A stretch of DNA of 64,000 nucleotides from Paraburkholderia polaris (GCF_012927345.1 NZ_JABBGJ010000007.1:62001-126000), one strand, 5' to 3'. Counted from the first letter of the stretch, positions 43,669-53,393 are shown. Notes: generated by a model not told the origin, from the sequence alone. A program made the numbers and translations.

Positions 43669-44698
43669 GCCGGACCTCGACTATGGCACTTGCACCGATT
43701 CGCACCAGCCGGGCGGCCGGCTCGTCGAGCCGCACACGCACGGGGAAGCGCTGGGCGACCCGCACCCAGTTCACGGATTGCTGGACGATCGGCAAGGTGC
43801 GCGGCAGATTGATACGGTCGGAATCGCTAACGCCCGCGCCGATGCCGATCACTTTGCCGTGAATGGCCTGGCTGCGGTCGATCATCGAATAAACGGTCGC
43901 ACAATCTCCCGGCTGGATTCGGGCAAGCGCGCCTTCCCGGAAGTTGGCGACGGCGAACCATTCGTCCGCATGGACGAGCGTGAAGATCGACTGATGCGGC
44001 GCGATCGTCTCGCCCGCCAGCACCGATAACCCCGTGACGAAGCCATTCTGCGGCGCGCGCACGATGGTGTCGTCGAGGCTGCGCTGCGCGAGCGCGAGGG
44101 CGGCCTCGCGCGCATGCACGACGGCGATGGCGTCGGCCTCGTCGCCGATGGTCCGCGCGGTCGCCTGCTTCTGCTCCTGCGCCTGCTTCAGCGATAACGC
44201 CGCATCGCGTTGCGCGACCTGCGCCTGATCCAGTTGCTGGACTGGCACGTAGCCCTTCGCCACGAGCGGCGTGAGCCGCTGCACGGTGCGCGACGCCAGT
44301 TCGTAGTTGTGTGCTGCTTTGCCGGTCTGGTCACCGGCGATGACCGCATTGGCGCGCTCGCCGACAATCGTTCTGCGTCGCGTTTCGAGCGCCGCGCGGG
44401 CCAGTTCGAGATCGGCCTGGGTTTGCGCGACCGCGAGCCGATAAGGCACAGGATCGATCTCGAAGAGCACGTCGCCCTTTGCAACCCGCTGGTTTTCTTC
44501 GACGGCCAACCTGATGATCCGGCCACCGACCGGCGAAGCGACGTGCACGACGTCGGCATCGATCGTTGCGTCGTCTGTTGATGGAAACCGGGTGGTCCGG
44601 TCATAGCCATACCAGGCCGCCGCGACGCCAAGTACGACGATCACGCCCGCGATCACGCGGCCTTTGACAGAGGCTTTACGCAAACCGGCGATTTTCAT
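43649..44698 (-). CDS. Periplasmic membrane-fusion protein, HlyD/EmrA family (MdtN-like)
   Basis: 349 aa. One N-terminal helix (VIAGVIVVLGVAAAWYGY), and then TDDATIDADVVHVASPVGGRIIRLAVEENQRVAKGDVLFEIDP, the lipoyl-domain first half, a long alpha-hairpin and the second lipoyl half DDTIVRAPQNGFVTGLSVLAGE. It bridges the FUSC pump and outer channel. ATG 44698 overlaps the YtcA-like stop as ATGA, so the four genes form one tightly packed operon. Confidence 0.93.
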   Translation of the reverse strand: MKIAGLRKASVKGRVIAGVIVVLGVAAAWYGYDRTTRFPSTDDATIDADVVHVASPVGGRIIRLAVEENQRVAKGDVLFEIDPVPYRLAVAQTQADLELARAALETRRRTIVGERANAVIAGDQTGKAAHNYELASRTVQRLTPLVAKGYVPVQQLDQAQVAQRDAALSLKQAQEQKQATARTIGDEADAIAVVHAREAALALAQRSLDDTIVRAPQNGFVTGLSVLAGETIAPHQSIFTLVHADEWFAVANFREGALARIQPGDCATVYSMIDRSQAIHGKVIGIGAGVSDSDRINLPRTLPIVQQSVNWVRVAQRFPVRVRLDEPAARLVRIGASAIVEVRHGAACR

Positions 44699-44973
44699 AA
44701 GAGCTGTCCTGTTCCCGAAAGCCAGAAGAGCACCGCGACCGTCAGGCCGATGGCCAAGCAGACTGAGAGTTGAAACGGGACGATCTGCGCCCACCCCGTG
44801 GAAACGAAGATCCGATGGGCGGTGAGCGCGCCGAGGAGCCCGACTACAGCGCTCAATAGCCAGAGCGGAAAATAAGCGCCGAAGATTTCATACGACGGCG
44901 CACCGCGCAGCGTACACCCCTGCAAACACAGGCTCAGGGCAACGACGGCCGGAAGATACCGCGTGCGGAGCAT
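44695..44973 (-). CDS. YtcA-family small membrane lipoprotein
   Basis: 92 aa, matching the ~91-aa E. coli YtcA. Lipobox LQGC near residue 20, followed by APSYEIFGAYFPLWLLSAVVGLLGAL and a second helix ending VLFWLSG. YtcA-type genes sit at the head of mdtNOP-type operons, exactly as here. The ATG at 44973 gives a normal lipoprotein signal; an upstream ATG at 45015 adds 14 residues. Role in the pump is not known. Confidence 0.82.
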   Translation of the reverse strand: MLRTRYLPAVVALSLCLQGCTLRGAPSYEIFGAYFPLWLLSAVVGLLGALTAHRIFVSTGWAQIVPFQLSVCLAIGLTVAVLFWLSGTGQLL

Positions 44974-45082
44974 GATCGAGGCGCAGGCGCTTCTTTGATT
45001 TGGCTTGAACGGCATTGCGGCGTGGCGAGTTGGCTGAATGCGTTAGAGGAGCAACGAAATCACGGGCACTTTACCAGTGCGC

Positions 45083-47782
45083 TTAACTACCGTCTCCGAT
45101 GAGCCATCGGTAGTAGGCGTTGTCCGGGTCCGCGCGGACGACATTGCCGATGTCCTGCGCCCATGCATCCCGATCGCCTTTATACGCATCCAGCCCGGCT
45201 GAATAGAAGCTCTGTAATGCGCCGCGCGAGTTCTCCATGGCGGCGCGGAACGCATCGTCGGCACCCTGCAATGGCGGGGCCGTGCGAAGTGCCAGCAAGT
45301 GTGTCAGCGTCGTCGGGAAGGCGTCGTGGCGAACCCATGTGGCGTATTCGATGCGAGGCTGGTCGTCCGTGACCGGCTGGGCGTCCGCGGCGTAGTACGC
45401 GAGGCCGGCACGGTCGGTGATCCAGGTGGCCAGCAGCGCCGCCGGCGACGCAATGCCGACTTCGCGCAGTGCCGCGGCGACCTGCGGTTGCGCAAAGCGC
45501 GCTTCGATCCGCGGCACGTCCAGTTCGAGCGGCTGCATTGAACCGACCAGCATCATCTCGTGCAACTCGGTGGTCCACAACGCGGCATGCGGAAACACCT
45601 GGATGAAGCTCTGGATCAGCGAACGCGTGTCCTCTTCATTCTGCGTCGGCAACGGCAGCCATTGCGCGACGATGCCGCCTTGCTGCAGGCGCGACGCCGC
45701 CAGGCGATAGAAGTCCGACGAGTACAGATTGACGATACCCGCGGCCGACGGCGGCGGCGGCTCGAGCGTGATCAGATCGTAGCGTTCGGCATTGCGCAGC
45801 AGTTCGCGCCGTCCGTCACGCATCCTGATGTCCATGCGGGCGTCGGTGCTCATGGCGTAGTTGCCCTTGAACTGCGGTGCGGCACGCACGACGGCCGGCA
45901 ACAGTTCGGCGACCGCGCGGTGTTCCAGCCCCGGCCAGGTGAGCAGCGCGCCGCCGGTAATGCCGGTGCCGAGCCCGATCACCAGCGCCGTGCGCGGCGT
46001 CTCGCGGTGGATGATCAAAGGCAGCAGGGCTTGCAGGCGCATATATCGCAGCGACGCCATGGTGTCGCCGGAGTTGGAGACACCCTGGATATAGAGCCGC
46101 CGGAATTGTCGCTGGCCGGCGTTCTGTTCGACGACTGCCACCGTGCCGCCCGCACTCTCTTCGTAGAAGGTCAGATTGCCGCCACGCGATTCGGCGAGCA
46201 GCGTGGCGAGCCGGTCGGACGGCGTGACGATGACGGTGATGAGCGTCAGCGCGGCAAGAACAGGCACGCTCCAGCGTGCGAACGGCCGCACGTCCGAGCC
46301 GCGCAACACGGCAGCCAGACTGACTGCGCCCGCGAGCACGGCAAGCGCCGCGAGTGTGTGAATGAGGCCCAGCTTCGGAACGAGCACGAAACCGGTCAAC
46401 AGGGTCCCGGCGATCCCACCGGCGGTATTGAGCGCCACGACGGCTCCGACGTCGCGCCCCGTGTGCCGGTTGTCCACGTTAAGACGCAACGCGAAGGGAA
46501 ACGCCGCGCCTAACAGCAGGGTAGGAACGAAGACGACGCACACGGCCGCCACCGCGAAGCCCGCGCACATGGCCGTCAACAGGTTGCCGGTGGCGCCGAG
46601 TGCGGCTTCTCGCGCGAGGCTTTGCCAGTGCAGCAGCCCGTTGCCCAGCACGGCGATCTCCAGCAGCGCGACCAGTCCGGCCGACACGATCAGCACCGCA
46701 AACACGCCCCACGGATCGCGCGCCCGATCGGCATAGCGCGACGCCAGCGCGCTGCCGAGCGCGAGGCCTAGCAGATAGGTGGCCAGCACCACGGCGAAGG
46801 CAAAACTGCGGGTGCTGATGAATTGCACGATGACCTGCGACCACACCACCTCGTAACCGAGCGCGACGCCGCCGGCGATCGCGTAGAGCGCGAGTGCAAG
46901 GCGAGCCTTCGAAGCGTGCGCGTTGCGCGCGATGTCTTCGGAGGAGGGCGCGTCGTGCGCGGTCCGCACGTTACTAGCCGGGGAAGACGCGTCGAGCACG
47001 ACGTCAGCCGTAGACTGACGTGGAGATATGGCCGGTGAGGGTGACCCTACTGCCGGCACGAGGCCCTGCTGCGTGCGTCCGAGCAGCGCGGCGACCAGCG
47101 CCGCGCCGGCATTCAGTGCGGCAGCGGCGTATGCGCTGCCCTGCACGCCGAGCCATGGAATCAGAATAAAACTCGCGGCCAGCGTGCCGGCAATCGCGCC
47201 GGCTGTATTGGCCGCATAGAGACGGGCGCCGGAGCGGCCCATGTGGGCGGCGGCGGGGCACAGCGCGCGCATCAGCACCGGCAGCGTGCCGCCCATCAGT
47301 ACCGCGGGCAAGCCGACCAGGACGAAGGGTAACGCCCAGGCCAGCGGTCCGATCCGGTCTTGCAGCGAGGCAAACGGCGCTGCGGCATGCGGCAGCATCC
47401 ACGTGCTGGCGACGGCCAGCACCAGCACGCCGGCTTCGAGCAGCGCATACAGGCGTAACGGCCGCGCGAGCCGGTCGGCGAGCTTGCCGAGGACCCAGCC
47501 GCCTATTGCAAGGCCTGCGAAAAAGGCACTGACACCGGTGGTGACGGCTTGCACCTCGACGCCCACCACCAGCGCGAGCTGTTTGATCCACAGGACCTGG
47601 TAGATCAGCGATGCGGCGCCCGAGGCAAACAGAAGCAGGAGCAGCCAGGCGATGGGCAAGCCTGGACTGGCGGCTTCTTTCTGGGGCTCATGCAAGTGAG
47701 GATCGTCGCGACGCTGTGCGCGTTCATGTGCACGGCGCTCACGGCGTGAGCTTTTGGCACGGTTGGCCAGCGTTTCGGTCAT
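45083..47782 (-). CDS. Membrane-fused spermidine-synthase-like protein
   Basis: 899 aa. A basic cytosolic N-terminus precedes two blocks of membrane helices (about 42-235 and 290-520), then a C-terminal aminopropyltransferase-like Rossmann domain with VIGLGTGITGGALL near 635. Where spermidine synthases have the catalytic Asp (VDSTDP), this protein has LEPPPPS, so polyamine synthesis by the usual mechanism is doubtful. The tail contains a Sel1/TPR-like stretch (FYSAGLDAYKGDRDAWAQDIGNVVRADPDNAYYRWL). Such MFS/SpeE fusions are common but of unknown function. A terminator-like hairpin separates it from the sulfatase gene. Confidence 0.85.
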   Translation of the reverse strand: MTETLANRAKSSRRERRAHERAQRRDDPHLHEPQKEAASPGLPIAWLLLLLFASGAASLIYQVLWIKQLALVVGVEVQAVTTGVSAFFAGLAIGGWVLGKLADRLARPLRLYALLEAGVLVLAVASTWMLPHAAAPFASLQDRIGPLAWALPFVLVGLPAVLMGGTLPVLMRALCPAAAHMGRSGARLYAANTAGAIAGTLAASFILIPWLGVQGSAYAAAALNAGAALVAALLGRTQQGLVPAVGSPSPAISPRQSTADVVLDASSPASNVRTAHDAPSSEDIARNAHASKARLALALYAIAGGVALGYEVVWSQVIVQFISTRSFAFAVVLATYLLGLALGSALASRYADRARDPWGVFAVLIVSAGLVALLEIAVLGNGLLHWQSLAREAALGATGNLLTAMCAGFAVAAVCVVFVPTLLLGAAFPFALRLNVDNRHTGRDVGAVVALNTAGGIAGTLLTGFVLVPKLGLIHTLAALAVLAGAVSLAAVLRGSDVRPFARWSVPVLAALTLITVIVTPSDRLATLLAESRGGNLTFYEESAGGTVAVVEQNAGQRQFRRLYIQGVSNSGDTMASLRYMRLQALLPLIIHRETPRTALVIGLGTGITGGALLTWPGLEHRAVAELLPAVVRAAPQFKGNYAMSTDARMDIRMRDGRRELLRNAERYDLITLEPPPPSAAGIVNLYSSDFYRLAASRLQQGGIVAQWLPLPTQNEEDTRSLIQSFIQVFPHAALWTTELHEMMLVGSMQPLELDVPRIEARFAQPQVAAALREVGIASPAALLATWITDRAGLAYYAADAQPVTDDQPRIEYATWVRHDAFPTTLTHLLALRTAPPLQGADDAFRAAMENSRGALQSFYSAGLDAYKGDRDAWAQDIGNVVRADPDNAYYRWLIGDGS

Positions 47783-47853
47783 GGAATGAATGGCGTGGGG
47801 ACGGTGTCAATAGACCTGAAGCGGCTTGACGAGGGTTGAAACGACATCCAGAA

Positions 47854-47887
47854 GTTGCGCCCACCGGTCAAAACCGGCAGGCGCAAC
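47854..47887 (-). terminator. Terminator-like hairpin after the sulfatase gene
   Basis: Nested stem GTTGCGCC/GGCGCAAC (8 bp) and CCGGT/ACCGG (5 bp) around CAAA, with a symmetric two-base internal loop, 12 bp downstream of the sulfatase stop. Only a short T-rich tail follows. Confidence 0.65.
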
Positions 47888-47898
47888 CGCACTACATA

Positions 47899-49596
47899 TT
47901 ACTCGAGGCCGCGCTTCTTGAAGGACTCGTCAATCTTCTTGTCGACCTGGCGGCGCACACCGTCCACGCTGAAGCTCGCGGGACGCTGGCTCGGCGGATA
48001 GGCGACGAAGCTCTGCAGGAACGTCGACGCTTTCATCGTCGCGATCGCAGTCAGATAAACATTCTTCGTTTCCCAGTCGTTGTACTGATCCGAGGTGATG
48101 TCCGCCCGTTCATAGGGATCCATGCGCAAGTTAAATAGCTTGGGCAAACGCAGGCAGACCAGCGGGTCCTCCCAGATGTTCAGGTTGCCCTTCGCGCGCT
48201 GCTCGCAGAACACCGCCTTCCAGGCGTTGCCGTCCTGATCCCAGCGCATCGCCACCAGATTTCCGTCGTCGTCGAAATAGTAGAACTCGGTGCGCGGATC
48301 TTTAGTCGTCTGTCCGGTCAGGAAAGGCAACTGGTTGTAGCCGTCGAGGTGATTCTTGAAACTCGCGCCACCCGCTTTGGGTGACCATCCTTTCAGGAGC
48401 CGGTCCTTGACGCCGCCGTCGCCTGCCGCGGCGAGCAGCGTCGGGAACCAGTCGAGGCCCGAGAACATCTCGTTGGAGGTTTCGCCCGCCTTGATATGTC
48501 CCGGCCAGCGGATCATTGCCGGCACCCGGAACGCGCCTTCCCAGTTGGAATCTTTCTCGCTGCGGAACGGTGTGGTCGCCGCATCCGGCCACGAGAACTG
48601 ATTCGGCCCGTTGTCGGTCGTGTAGATCACGATCGTGTTGTTGGCGATCTTCAGATCGTCCAGCAGCTTAAGCAGTTTGCCGACGTCCTGATCGTGCTCC
48701 CACATGCCGTCGGCATATTCATTGCCGGGCATGCCGCTCTTGCCGCGGAACTCAGGCCGCACGTGCGTGAACACGTGCATGCGCGTGTAGTTCATCCAGA
48801 CGAAGAACGGCGTGCCGGTCTTGACCTGCTTGCGGATGAATTCTTCCGCGTGGGCGCCGGTTTCGTCGTCGATGGTCTCCATGCGTTTGGCCGTGAGCGG
48901 ACCGGTGTCCTGAACCTTGCCGTCCGAGGTGCTATGAATCACCCCGCGCGGCGAGAAGTTCTTCACGTACGGGTCGTTCTTGTCCTTCGGCCAGTACGGG
49001 CGCTCGGGTTCTTCCTCGGCGTTCAGGTGGTACAGGTTGCCGTAGAACTCATCGAAACCGTGATTGGTCGGCAGGTACTCGTTCTTGTCGCCAAGGTGGT
49101 TCTTGCCGAACTGGCCGGTGGCGTAGCCGAGTGGCTTGAGCGCCTGGGCGATCGTCATGTCGGTCTTTTGCAGGCCGACCGGAGCGCCAGGCGCGCCGAC
49201 CTTGGAGAGCCCGGTACGCAACGGCGACTGCCCGGTGATGAAGGACGAACGCCCCGCCGTACAGCTGTTCTCCGCGTAGTAGTCTGTAAAGATCATCCCT
49301 TCGTTTGCAACGCGGTCGATGTTCGGTGTCTTGTAGCCCACCACACCACGCGTATACGCACTGATATTCGCCTGTCCGATGTCATCGCCGAAGATCACGA
49401 GAATGTTCGGTTTGGACGAATTTTTAGTGGCCGGCTGTTGTTGCGGCGCGCTGGTGGCCGGTGGTGCCGCCGGTTTGGCCGGCGCTTGAGTCTGCGCGGG
49501 CGCGTTAATGGATGGAAAAATCAGGGCAGCGAACGCCGCAAGGGCGACGACTGTCGCCCCGGCTGCATAGCGCCCCTTTCGCAGGAACATGCTCAT
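47899..49596 (-). CDS. Secreted Cys-type sulfatase (arylsulfatase family)
   Basis: 565 aa. An N-terminal signal/anchor (YAAGATVVALAAFAALIFP) precedes an Ala/Pro/Gln linker and the alkaline-phosphatase-like sulfatase fold. The formylglycine site is Cys112 in SCTAGRSSF (CxAxR); metal ligands are D71 and D72 in GDDIG and later TTDNGPN. Cys112 must be converted to formylglycine, and an FGE-type protein is encoded two genes upstream in the same operon. It probably hydrolyses sulfate or phosphate/phosphonate esters in the periplasm. ATG 49596 has GGAG eight bases upstream. Confidence 0.93.
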   Translation of the reverse strand: MSMFLRKGRYAAGATVVALAAFAALIFPSINAPAQTQAPAKPAAPPATSAPQQQPATKNSSKPNILVIFGDDIGQANISAYTRGVVGYKTPNIDRVANEGMIFTDYYAENSCTAGRSSFITGQSPLRTGLSKVGAPGAPVGLQKTDMTIAQALKPLGYATGQFGKNHLGDKNEYLPTNHGFDEFYGNLYHLNAEEEPERPYWPKDKNDPYVKNFSPRGVIHSTSDGKVQDTGPLTAKRMETIDDETGAHAEEFIRKQVKTGTPFFVWMNYTRMHVFTHVRPEFRGKSGMPGNEYADGMWEHDQDVGKLLKLLDDLKIANNTIVIYTTDNGPNQFSWPDAATTPFRSEKDSNWEGAFRVPAMIRWPGHIKAGETSNEMFSGLDWFPTLLAAAGDGGVKDRLLKGWSPKAGGASFKNHLDGYNQLPFLTGQTTKDPRTEFYYFDDDGNLVAMRWDQDGNAWKAVFCEQRAKGNLNIWEDPLVCLRLPKLFNLRMDPYERADITSDQYNDWETKNVYLTAIATMKASTFLQSFVAYPPSQRPASFSVDGVRRQVDKKIDESFKKRGLE

Positions 49597-49709
49597 CGTG
49601 TTGCTCCAATGGAGTTGTCTTTCATTCACCCGTTACGCGTTCCTTGCGCGCCGGGTTGCCTCGTAGCGGCCGCGACCTGCACGCGGCTCGCGCTCTCTCT
49701 CGCGTCCGA

Positions 49710-50816
49710 CTATTGCTTCGGCGCGGGATAGATGGTTTGCCAGTCGTCCTTCATGCTGACCACGGTCCAGCCGTCGGCGATCGCTTCGTCCCACGCCTTG
49801 TCGAGCTTGCCGATCTTCGAGGTGCGGTCGTACGCGAATTCGCGTACGGCGTCGTCGTGATGCACCAGCAACGCGAGGTGCGGGCCGCTGCCGGACGTCG
49901 TGTACTCGAGCATTTGCTGATCGCCGTCCGAATTGCCGAACGCGAGAATGGGCTTGCGACCGATATTCCGATAGATGCCGACAGGTTTGCCGGGGCCGTC
50001 GTCGACGAAATCGATTTTCGGCTGGCGCACCAGCGCGGCTTGACCGTCATGCATCTGGTACTGCACGAGTTGGCTCGAGCCGATCACCTGCTCGGGCGGA
50101 ATGCCGTACGCTTTCTCTGCCCACGGACGCATGAATTCGATGGTGCCGCCCGACACGATGAAAGTCTTGAAGCCGTTGGCGCGCAGGTAGGCGAGCAACT
50201 CCAGTTGCGGTTGGTAGACGAGCTCGGTGTAGGGTCGGTTGAATTTCGGATGCCGCGCGTTGGCCAGCCAGTCGCGGATGGTCTTGTCGTAGTCGTCCAC
50301 GGTCATGCCGCTATTGGCGGCGGCGACCAGTTGCAGCACCTGTTTCTGCTGGCTTGCCAATGCGCCGTAGTCTTTGGCGACCAACGCCTTGAAGGCCGGA
50401 TTCTTCTTCCACTCGGGATGCTTCGGCGCAGCCGCTTTCACCTGGTCGAGCATGAAGGCGAACTGGAAGTACAGCGGCTGCTCGCTCCATAGCGTGCCGT
50501 CGTTGTCGAACACGGCGATGCGCTCCGCAGGCGGCACGTAGTTCGGCGAGCCTTCGCGGGTGACGTCGGCGACGAATTTCTCGATCGTCTGCTTGGCCGC
50601 TCCGTCACGCCAGGACGGCAGTGCGGCGGTCGAGCTGACTGCTGCCGGCGGTGGTGGTGCGTTCGTACCACCAGGCGTCGTGCAACCGGCGGCGGCTAGC
50701 GCGACGCTGAGCGCGACCACGGCAGCGCCGAGCGCCGACCCGAATGCAGACCTACCCGCAGCGCGGGTCGAACCCGCGACATGCTCCGACCGTCCTGGCT
50801 GACAGCTTGAACGCAT
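49710..50816 (-). CDS. Secreted HAD-superfamily phosphatase, lipoprotein-like
   Basis: 368 aa. A hydrophobic segment ending in AAAGC suggests a lipoprotein, though the residues before it are long for a signal. HAD motif I is VFDNDGTLW (Asp104, Asp106), motif II IVSGGT, and motif IV AFGNSDGD. These belong to the phosphoserine-phosphatase-like C1 HAD group. Start ATG 50816 has GGAGG five bases upstream. It lies between sulfatase and FGE genes on the same strand with gaps of ~85-115 bp. Its periplasmic partner or substrate is unknown. Confidence 0.88.
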   Translation of the reverse strand: MRSSCQPGRSEHVAGSTRAAGRSAFGSALGAAVVALSVALAAAGCTTPGGTNAPPPPAAVSSTAALPSWRDGAAKQTIEKFVADVTREGSPNYVPPAERIAVFDNDGTLWSEQPLYFQFAFMLDQVKAAAPKHPEWKKNPAFKALVAKDYGALASQQKQVLQLVAAANSGMTVDDYDKTIRDWLANARHPKFNRPYTELVYQPQLELLAYLRANGFKTFIVSGGTIEFMRPWAEKAYGIPPEQVIGSSQLVQYQMHDGQAALVRQPKIDFVDDGPGKPVGIYRNIGRKPILAFGNSDGDQQMLEYTTSGSGPHLALLVHHDDAVREFAYDRTSKIGKLDKAWDEAIADGWTVVSMKDDWQTIYPAPKQ

Positions 50817-50900
50817 CCAACCTCCATTCTGATTGCACGATTCCACAACCCGCGAGCGGACGCGCGGGGAAAGGGGTACAGCTTGAAAGGGCAGAGCGCC

Positions 50901-52142
50901 CTAGCTTCCGTCTGCGCCTGCGGCGCGGGCCGACTCCTGACGCGCAAGCGGTTGCTTCCAGGTGTCTTCGTCCATCACGAGGCGAAAGCCGAGATGCGAC
51001 ATGCTGTTGTACGGGTCGGTGCCGCGCCTCGCGCTCGGACGGTAGCTCAGGCAATAGGCTTCATTGCAGAGAAACGAGCCGCCGCGCGTCACGCGCTTGG
51101 GGGCGTCCACAGGTACGCCCTGGTCGGCCGGGTCCCACGAAGCGCGCGGGCCAGCCGGGTTGTCGATCGTGCTGGTGCTCACCGCTTCACGCCGGAACTG
51201 GTCGGCGCGATACCAGTCGGCCACCCACTGCCAGGCGTTGCCGGTCATGTCCGACAAGCCATAGCCGTTAGCCGGAAAGGTGCCGACCGGACTCGTGCCG
51301 AGTGCGCCGCCCGCCTTGGGGCTGACTACCGGGAACGACTGCGGCTCCTGACCTTGCCAGACATTGGCCATCTGTTTGCCGTTCGGCGCGAACTGATTGC
51401 CCCATGCGTAAGTGGCCTGCTCGAGGCCGCCACGCGCGGCGAACTCCCATTCGGCTTCAGTGGGCAGGCGTTTGCCGGCCCATTTCGCATAAGCCTGCGC
51501 GTCTTCGTAGGAAACCTGAACAACCGGGTGATCGTCTTTGCCGATGATGTTGCTGTCCGGCCCAGTGGGGTGGCGCCAGTTCGCGCCAGGCACGTAGCGC
51601 CACCATTGCGAATAGTCTTCCAGCGGCACAGGGTGATTGGTTCCGACGAACACCATGGCGCCGGCCACCATTGCGCTGTCAGGCGGACGCGGGGTGTCGG
51701 GCGGCAACTGCACTTTCAGGGTGTCCCAATCGGGTTTCTTCTCGGCGGTCGTGACGTAGCCGGTTGTTTCTACGAATTTCCGGAATTCGGCGTTGGTCAC
51801 GTGATGACGATCCATCCAGAAGCCATGCACGCGCACCTTGTGGGCCGGGCGTTCGTTGGGCTGTGCCTGCTTTGAATCGCTGCCCATCAGGAACTGACCG
51901 CCTGGAACCCAGGCCATGCCGAGCGGGCCATGCGTTCCGTCACCGTAGACGACTTGCGGGTGAGGTTGGCTATGTGAGGTGACGGCCCAGCTGACCGCCG
52001 CGCCCACGCATGCGGGAAGCATGACGAGGAGTGAGCCCCACAGGAGCAGCTTGCGATAGCGCGCGGTGGGCGCCGGGGTTGCGGAAGGCGCGCCTGCAGA
52101 GCGGGCAGCCGTTTCCGTGCCACGTTTTCCTGAACTCATCAT
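50901..52142 (-). CDS. Formylglycine-generating enzyme (FGE/SUMF1 family), membrane-anchored
   Basis: About 413 aa. One N-terminal helix (LLLWGSLLVMLPACVGAAVSWAV) anchors it; the SUMF1 domain follows: GMAWVPGGQFLMGSD, VHGFWMDRHHVTNAEFRKFV, RLPTEAEWEFAARGG, GNAWQWVADWY and VTRGGSFLCNEAYCLSYRPSARRG. Cys359 and Cys364 match the catalytic cysteine pair (C-x4-C) of true FGE, so it probably oxidises the sulfatase Cys112 to formylglycine. First gene of the three-gene operon, divergent from the MoxR operon. Start uncertain among ATGs at 52154, 52142 and 52139. Confidence 0.9.
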   Translation of the reverse strand: MMSSGKRGTETAARSAGAPSATPAPTARYRKLLLWGSLLVMLPACVGAAVSWAVTSHSQPHPQVVYGDGTHGPLGMAWVPGGQFLMGSDSKQAQPNERPAHKVRVHGFWMDRHHVTNAEFRKFVETTGYVTTAEKKPDWDTLKVQLPPDTPRPPDSAMVAGAMVFVGTNHPVPLEDYSQWWRYVPGANWRHPTGPDSNIIGKDDHPVVQVSYEDAQAYAKWAGKRLPTEAEWEFAARGGLEQATYAWGNQFAPNGKQMANVWQGQEPQSFPVVSPKAGGALGTSPVGTFPANGYGLSDMTGNAWQWVADWYRADQFRREAVSTSTIDNPAGPRASWDPADQGVPVDAPKRVTRGGSFLCNEAYCLSYRPSARRGTDPYNSMSHLGFRLVMDEDTWKQPLARQESARAAGADGS

Positions 52143-52199
52143 CCCTTCTCTCATACGGGTGAAGCTGCTGGCCCTTTACCAAACCTGGCCAGTTCTTAT

Positions 52200-52214
52200 T
52201 GGCACGGAATAAGC
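52200..52214 (+). promoter_or_regulatory. Weak sigma-54-like element in the sulfatase/MoxR divergent region
   Basis: TGGCACG-GAAT-AAGC keeps the invariant GG and GC at the correct spacing and the full -24 block, but has AA in place of TT before GC. It points toward the MoxR operon, 220 bp upstream. The 279-bp divergent region (52155-52433) is notably AT-rich and must hold promoters for both operons. Confidence 0.3.
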
Positions 52215-52433
52215 TTGGTGATACCGAATAGCGATTTTGTCAATTAGAAATGTGTCGCATGCTGGTTAGCGAACGTGACACGAAGGCTATCAACTTTTCA
52301 AACACATTTCACGCTTTTTTTTACTCATTGGCAAAACTTTTGACGAAAGACCGCTCGTGTATTAACGTATCTGGCGGCGATCGTTGGCATTCAAAATTGT
52401 CTCACCACCAAATGATTGGGGAAATCAAGAACT

Positions 52434-53393
52434 ATGCGCGAAACGATCCTTCGCTTCGAATCGAGCGTCAACGAAGCGATAGTGGGCCAGCAAGCCGTTG
52501 TCCGGCAGGTACTTATTGCACTACTCGCAGACGGCCACGTGCTGCTCGAAAGCCTCCCCGGACTCGCCAAAACCCGCACCGTCAAAGCCATCGCCACACG
52601 GCTCGCGGCGACCATGAGCCGCATTCAGTTCACCCCCGACCTGTTGCCGTCTGACATCACCGGTGCCGAAACGCTGCTGCAAAGTGGCGCGGAACGCACA
52701 CTCAGCTTTCAGCCGGGCCCGATCTTCGGCAATCTGATTCTTGCCGATGAAATTAACCGCGCGCCAGCCAAGGTCCAATCCGCATTATTAGAGGCGATGG
52801 AAGAGCGGCAGATATCCGTGGCGGGAAAAACTCATCGAATGGCGGATCTGTTTCTTGTCATGGCCACGCAAAATCCGATCGAACAGGAAGGTACCTATCC
52901 GTTGCCTGAAGCGCAAATGGACCGGTTTCTTCTTAAAGTGCTAATTAGTTATCCGTCGCCACAAAGCGAGACCGAGATGTTGCGGCTGCTGCGGCGCGAA
53001 AGCGGTAACGCCTCCGCTGCACCCAGTGTCCTCGCACAAGATGTCATTTTCGCGGTGCGTGAAGAAATCAGGCAGATCGCGGTTGCGCCGGCGATCGACA
53101 ACTACATTGTGTCGCTCGTCAATGCCACGCGGCATGGCAAGGAACTCGACGCCGACCTCGGCAAGTGGATCGAAATTGGTGCGAGCCCGCGCGGTTCGAT
53201 TGGGCTCGACCGTGCGAGCCGCGTGCAGGCGTGGCTGCAGGACCGCAACTTCGTCACGCCCGACGACGTGCGCGCCGTCGTTCATCCGGTGCTGCGGCAT
53301 CGGCTGATACTTTCTTACGACGCCAATGCCGAGAACATCAGTGCCGACGCCGTAGTCGACCGGCTGATCGAAAAGGTTGCCGTGCCGGCCTGA
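52434..53393 (+). CDS. MoxR-family AAA+ ATPase
   Basis: 319 aa. Walker A is LPGLAKT (residues 41-47), Walker B NLILADEINRAP near 104, sensor 1 MATQNPIEQEGTYPLPEAQMDRF near 147, the classical MoxR block. MoxR ATPases act as chaperones, often for VWA-domain metal-binding proteins encoded beside them, as here. ATG 52434 used; a TTG 18 bp upstream would also fit. It leads a six-gene operon with overlapping or near-overlapping genes. Confidence 0.94.
   Translation: MRETILRFESSVNEAIVGQQAVVRQVLIALLADGHVLLESLPGLAKTRTVKAIATRLAATMSRIQFTPDLLPSDITGAETLLQSGAERTLSFQPGPIFGNLILADEINRAPAKVQSALLEAMEERQISVAGKTHRMADLFLVMATQNPIEQEGTYPLPEAQMDRFLLKVLISYPSPQSETEMLRLLRRESGNASAAPSVLAQDVIFAVREEIRQIAVAPAIDNYIVSLVNATRHGKELDADLGKWIEIGASPRGSIGLDRASRVQAWLQDRNFVTPDDVRAVVHPVLRHRLILSYDANAENISADAVVDRLIEKVAVPA

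Noticed and set aside
48496-49731. 411-codon plus-strand frame opposite the sulfatase gene
   Set aside because: Shadow frame of GC-rich coding DNA; the opposite strand carries complete sulfatase motifs and this frame shows none.
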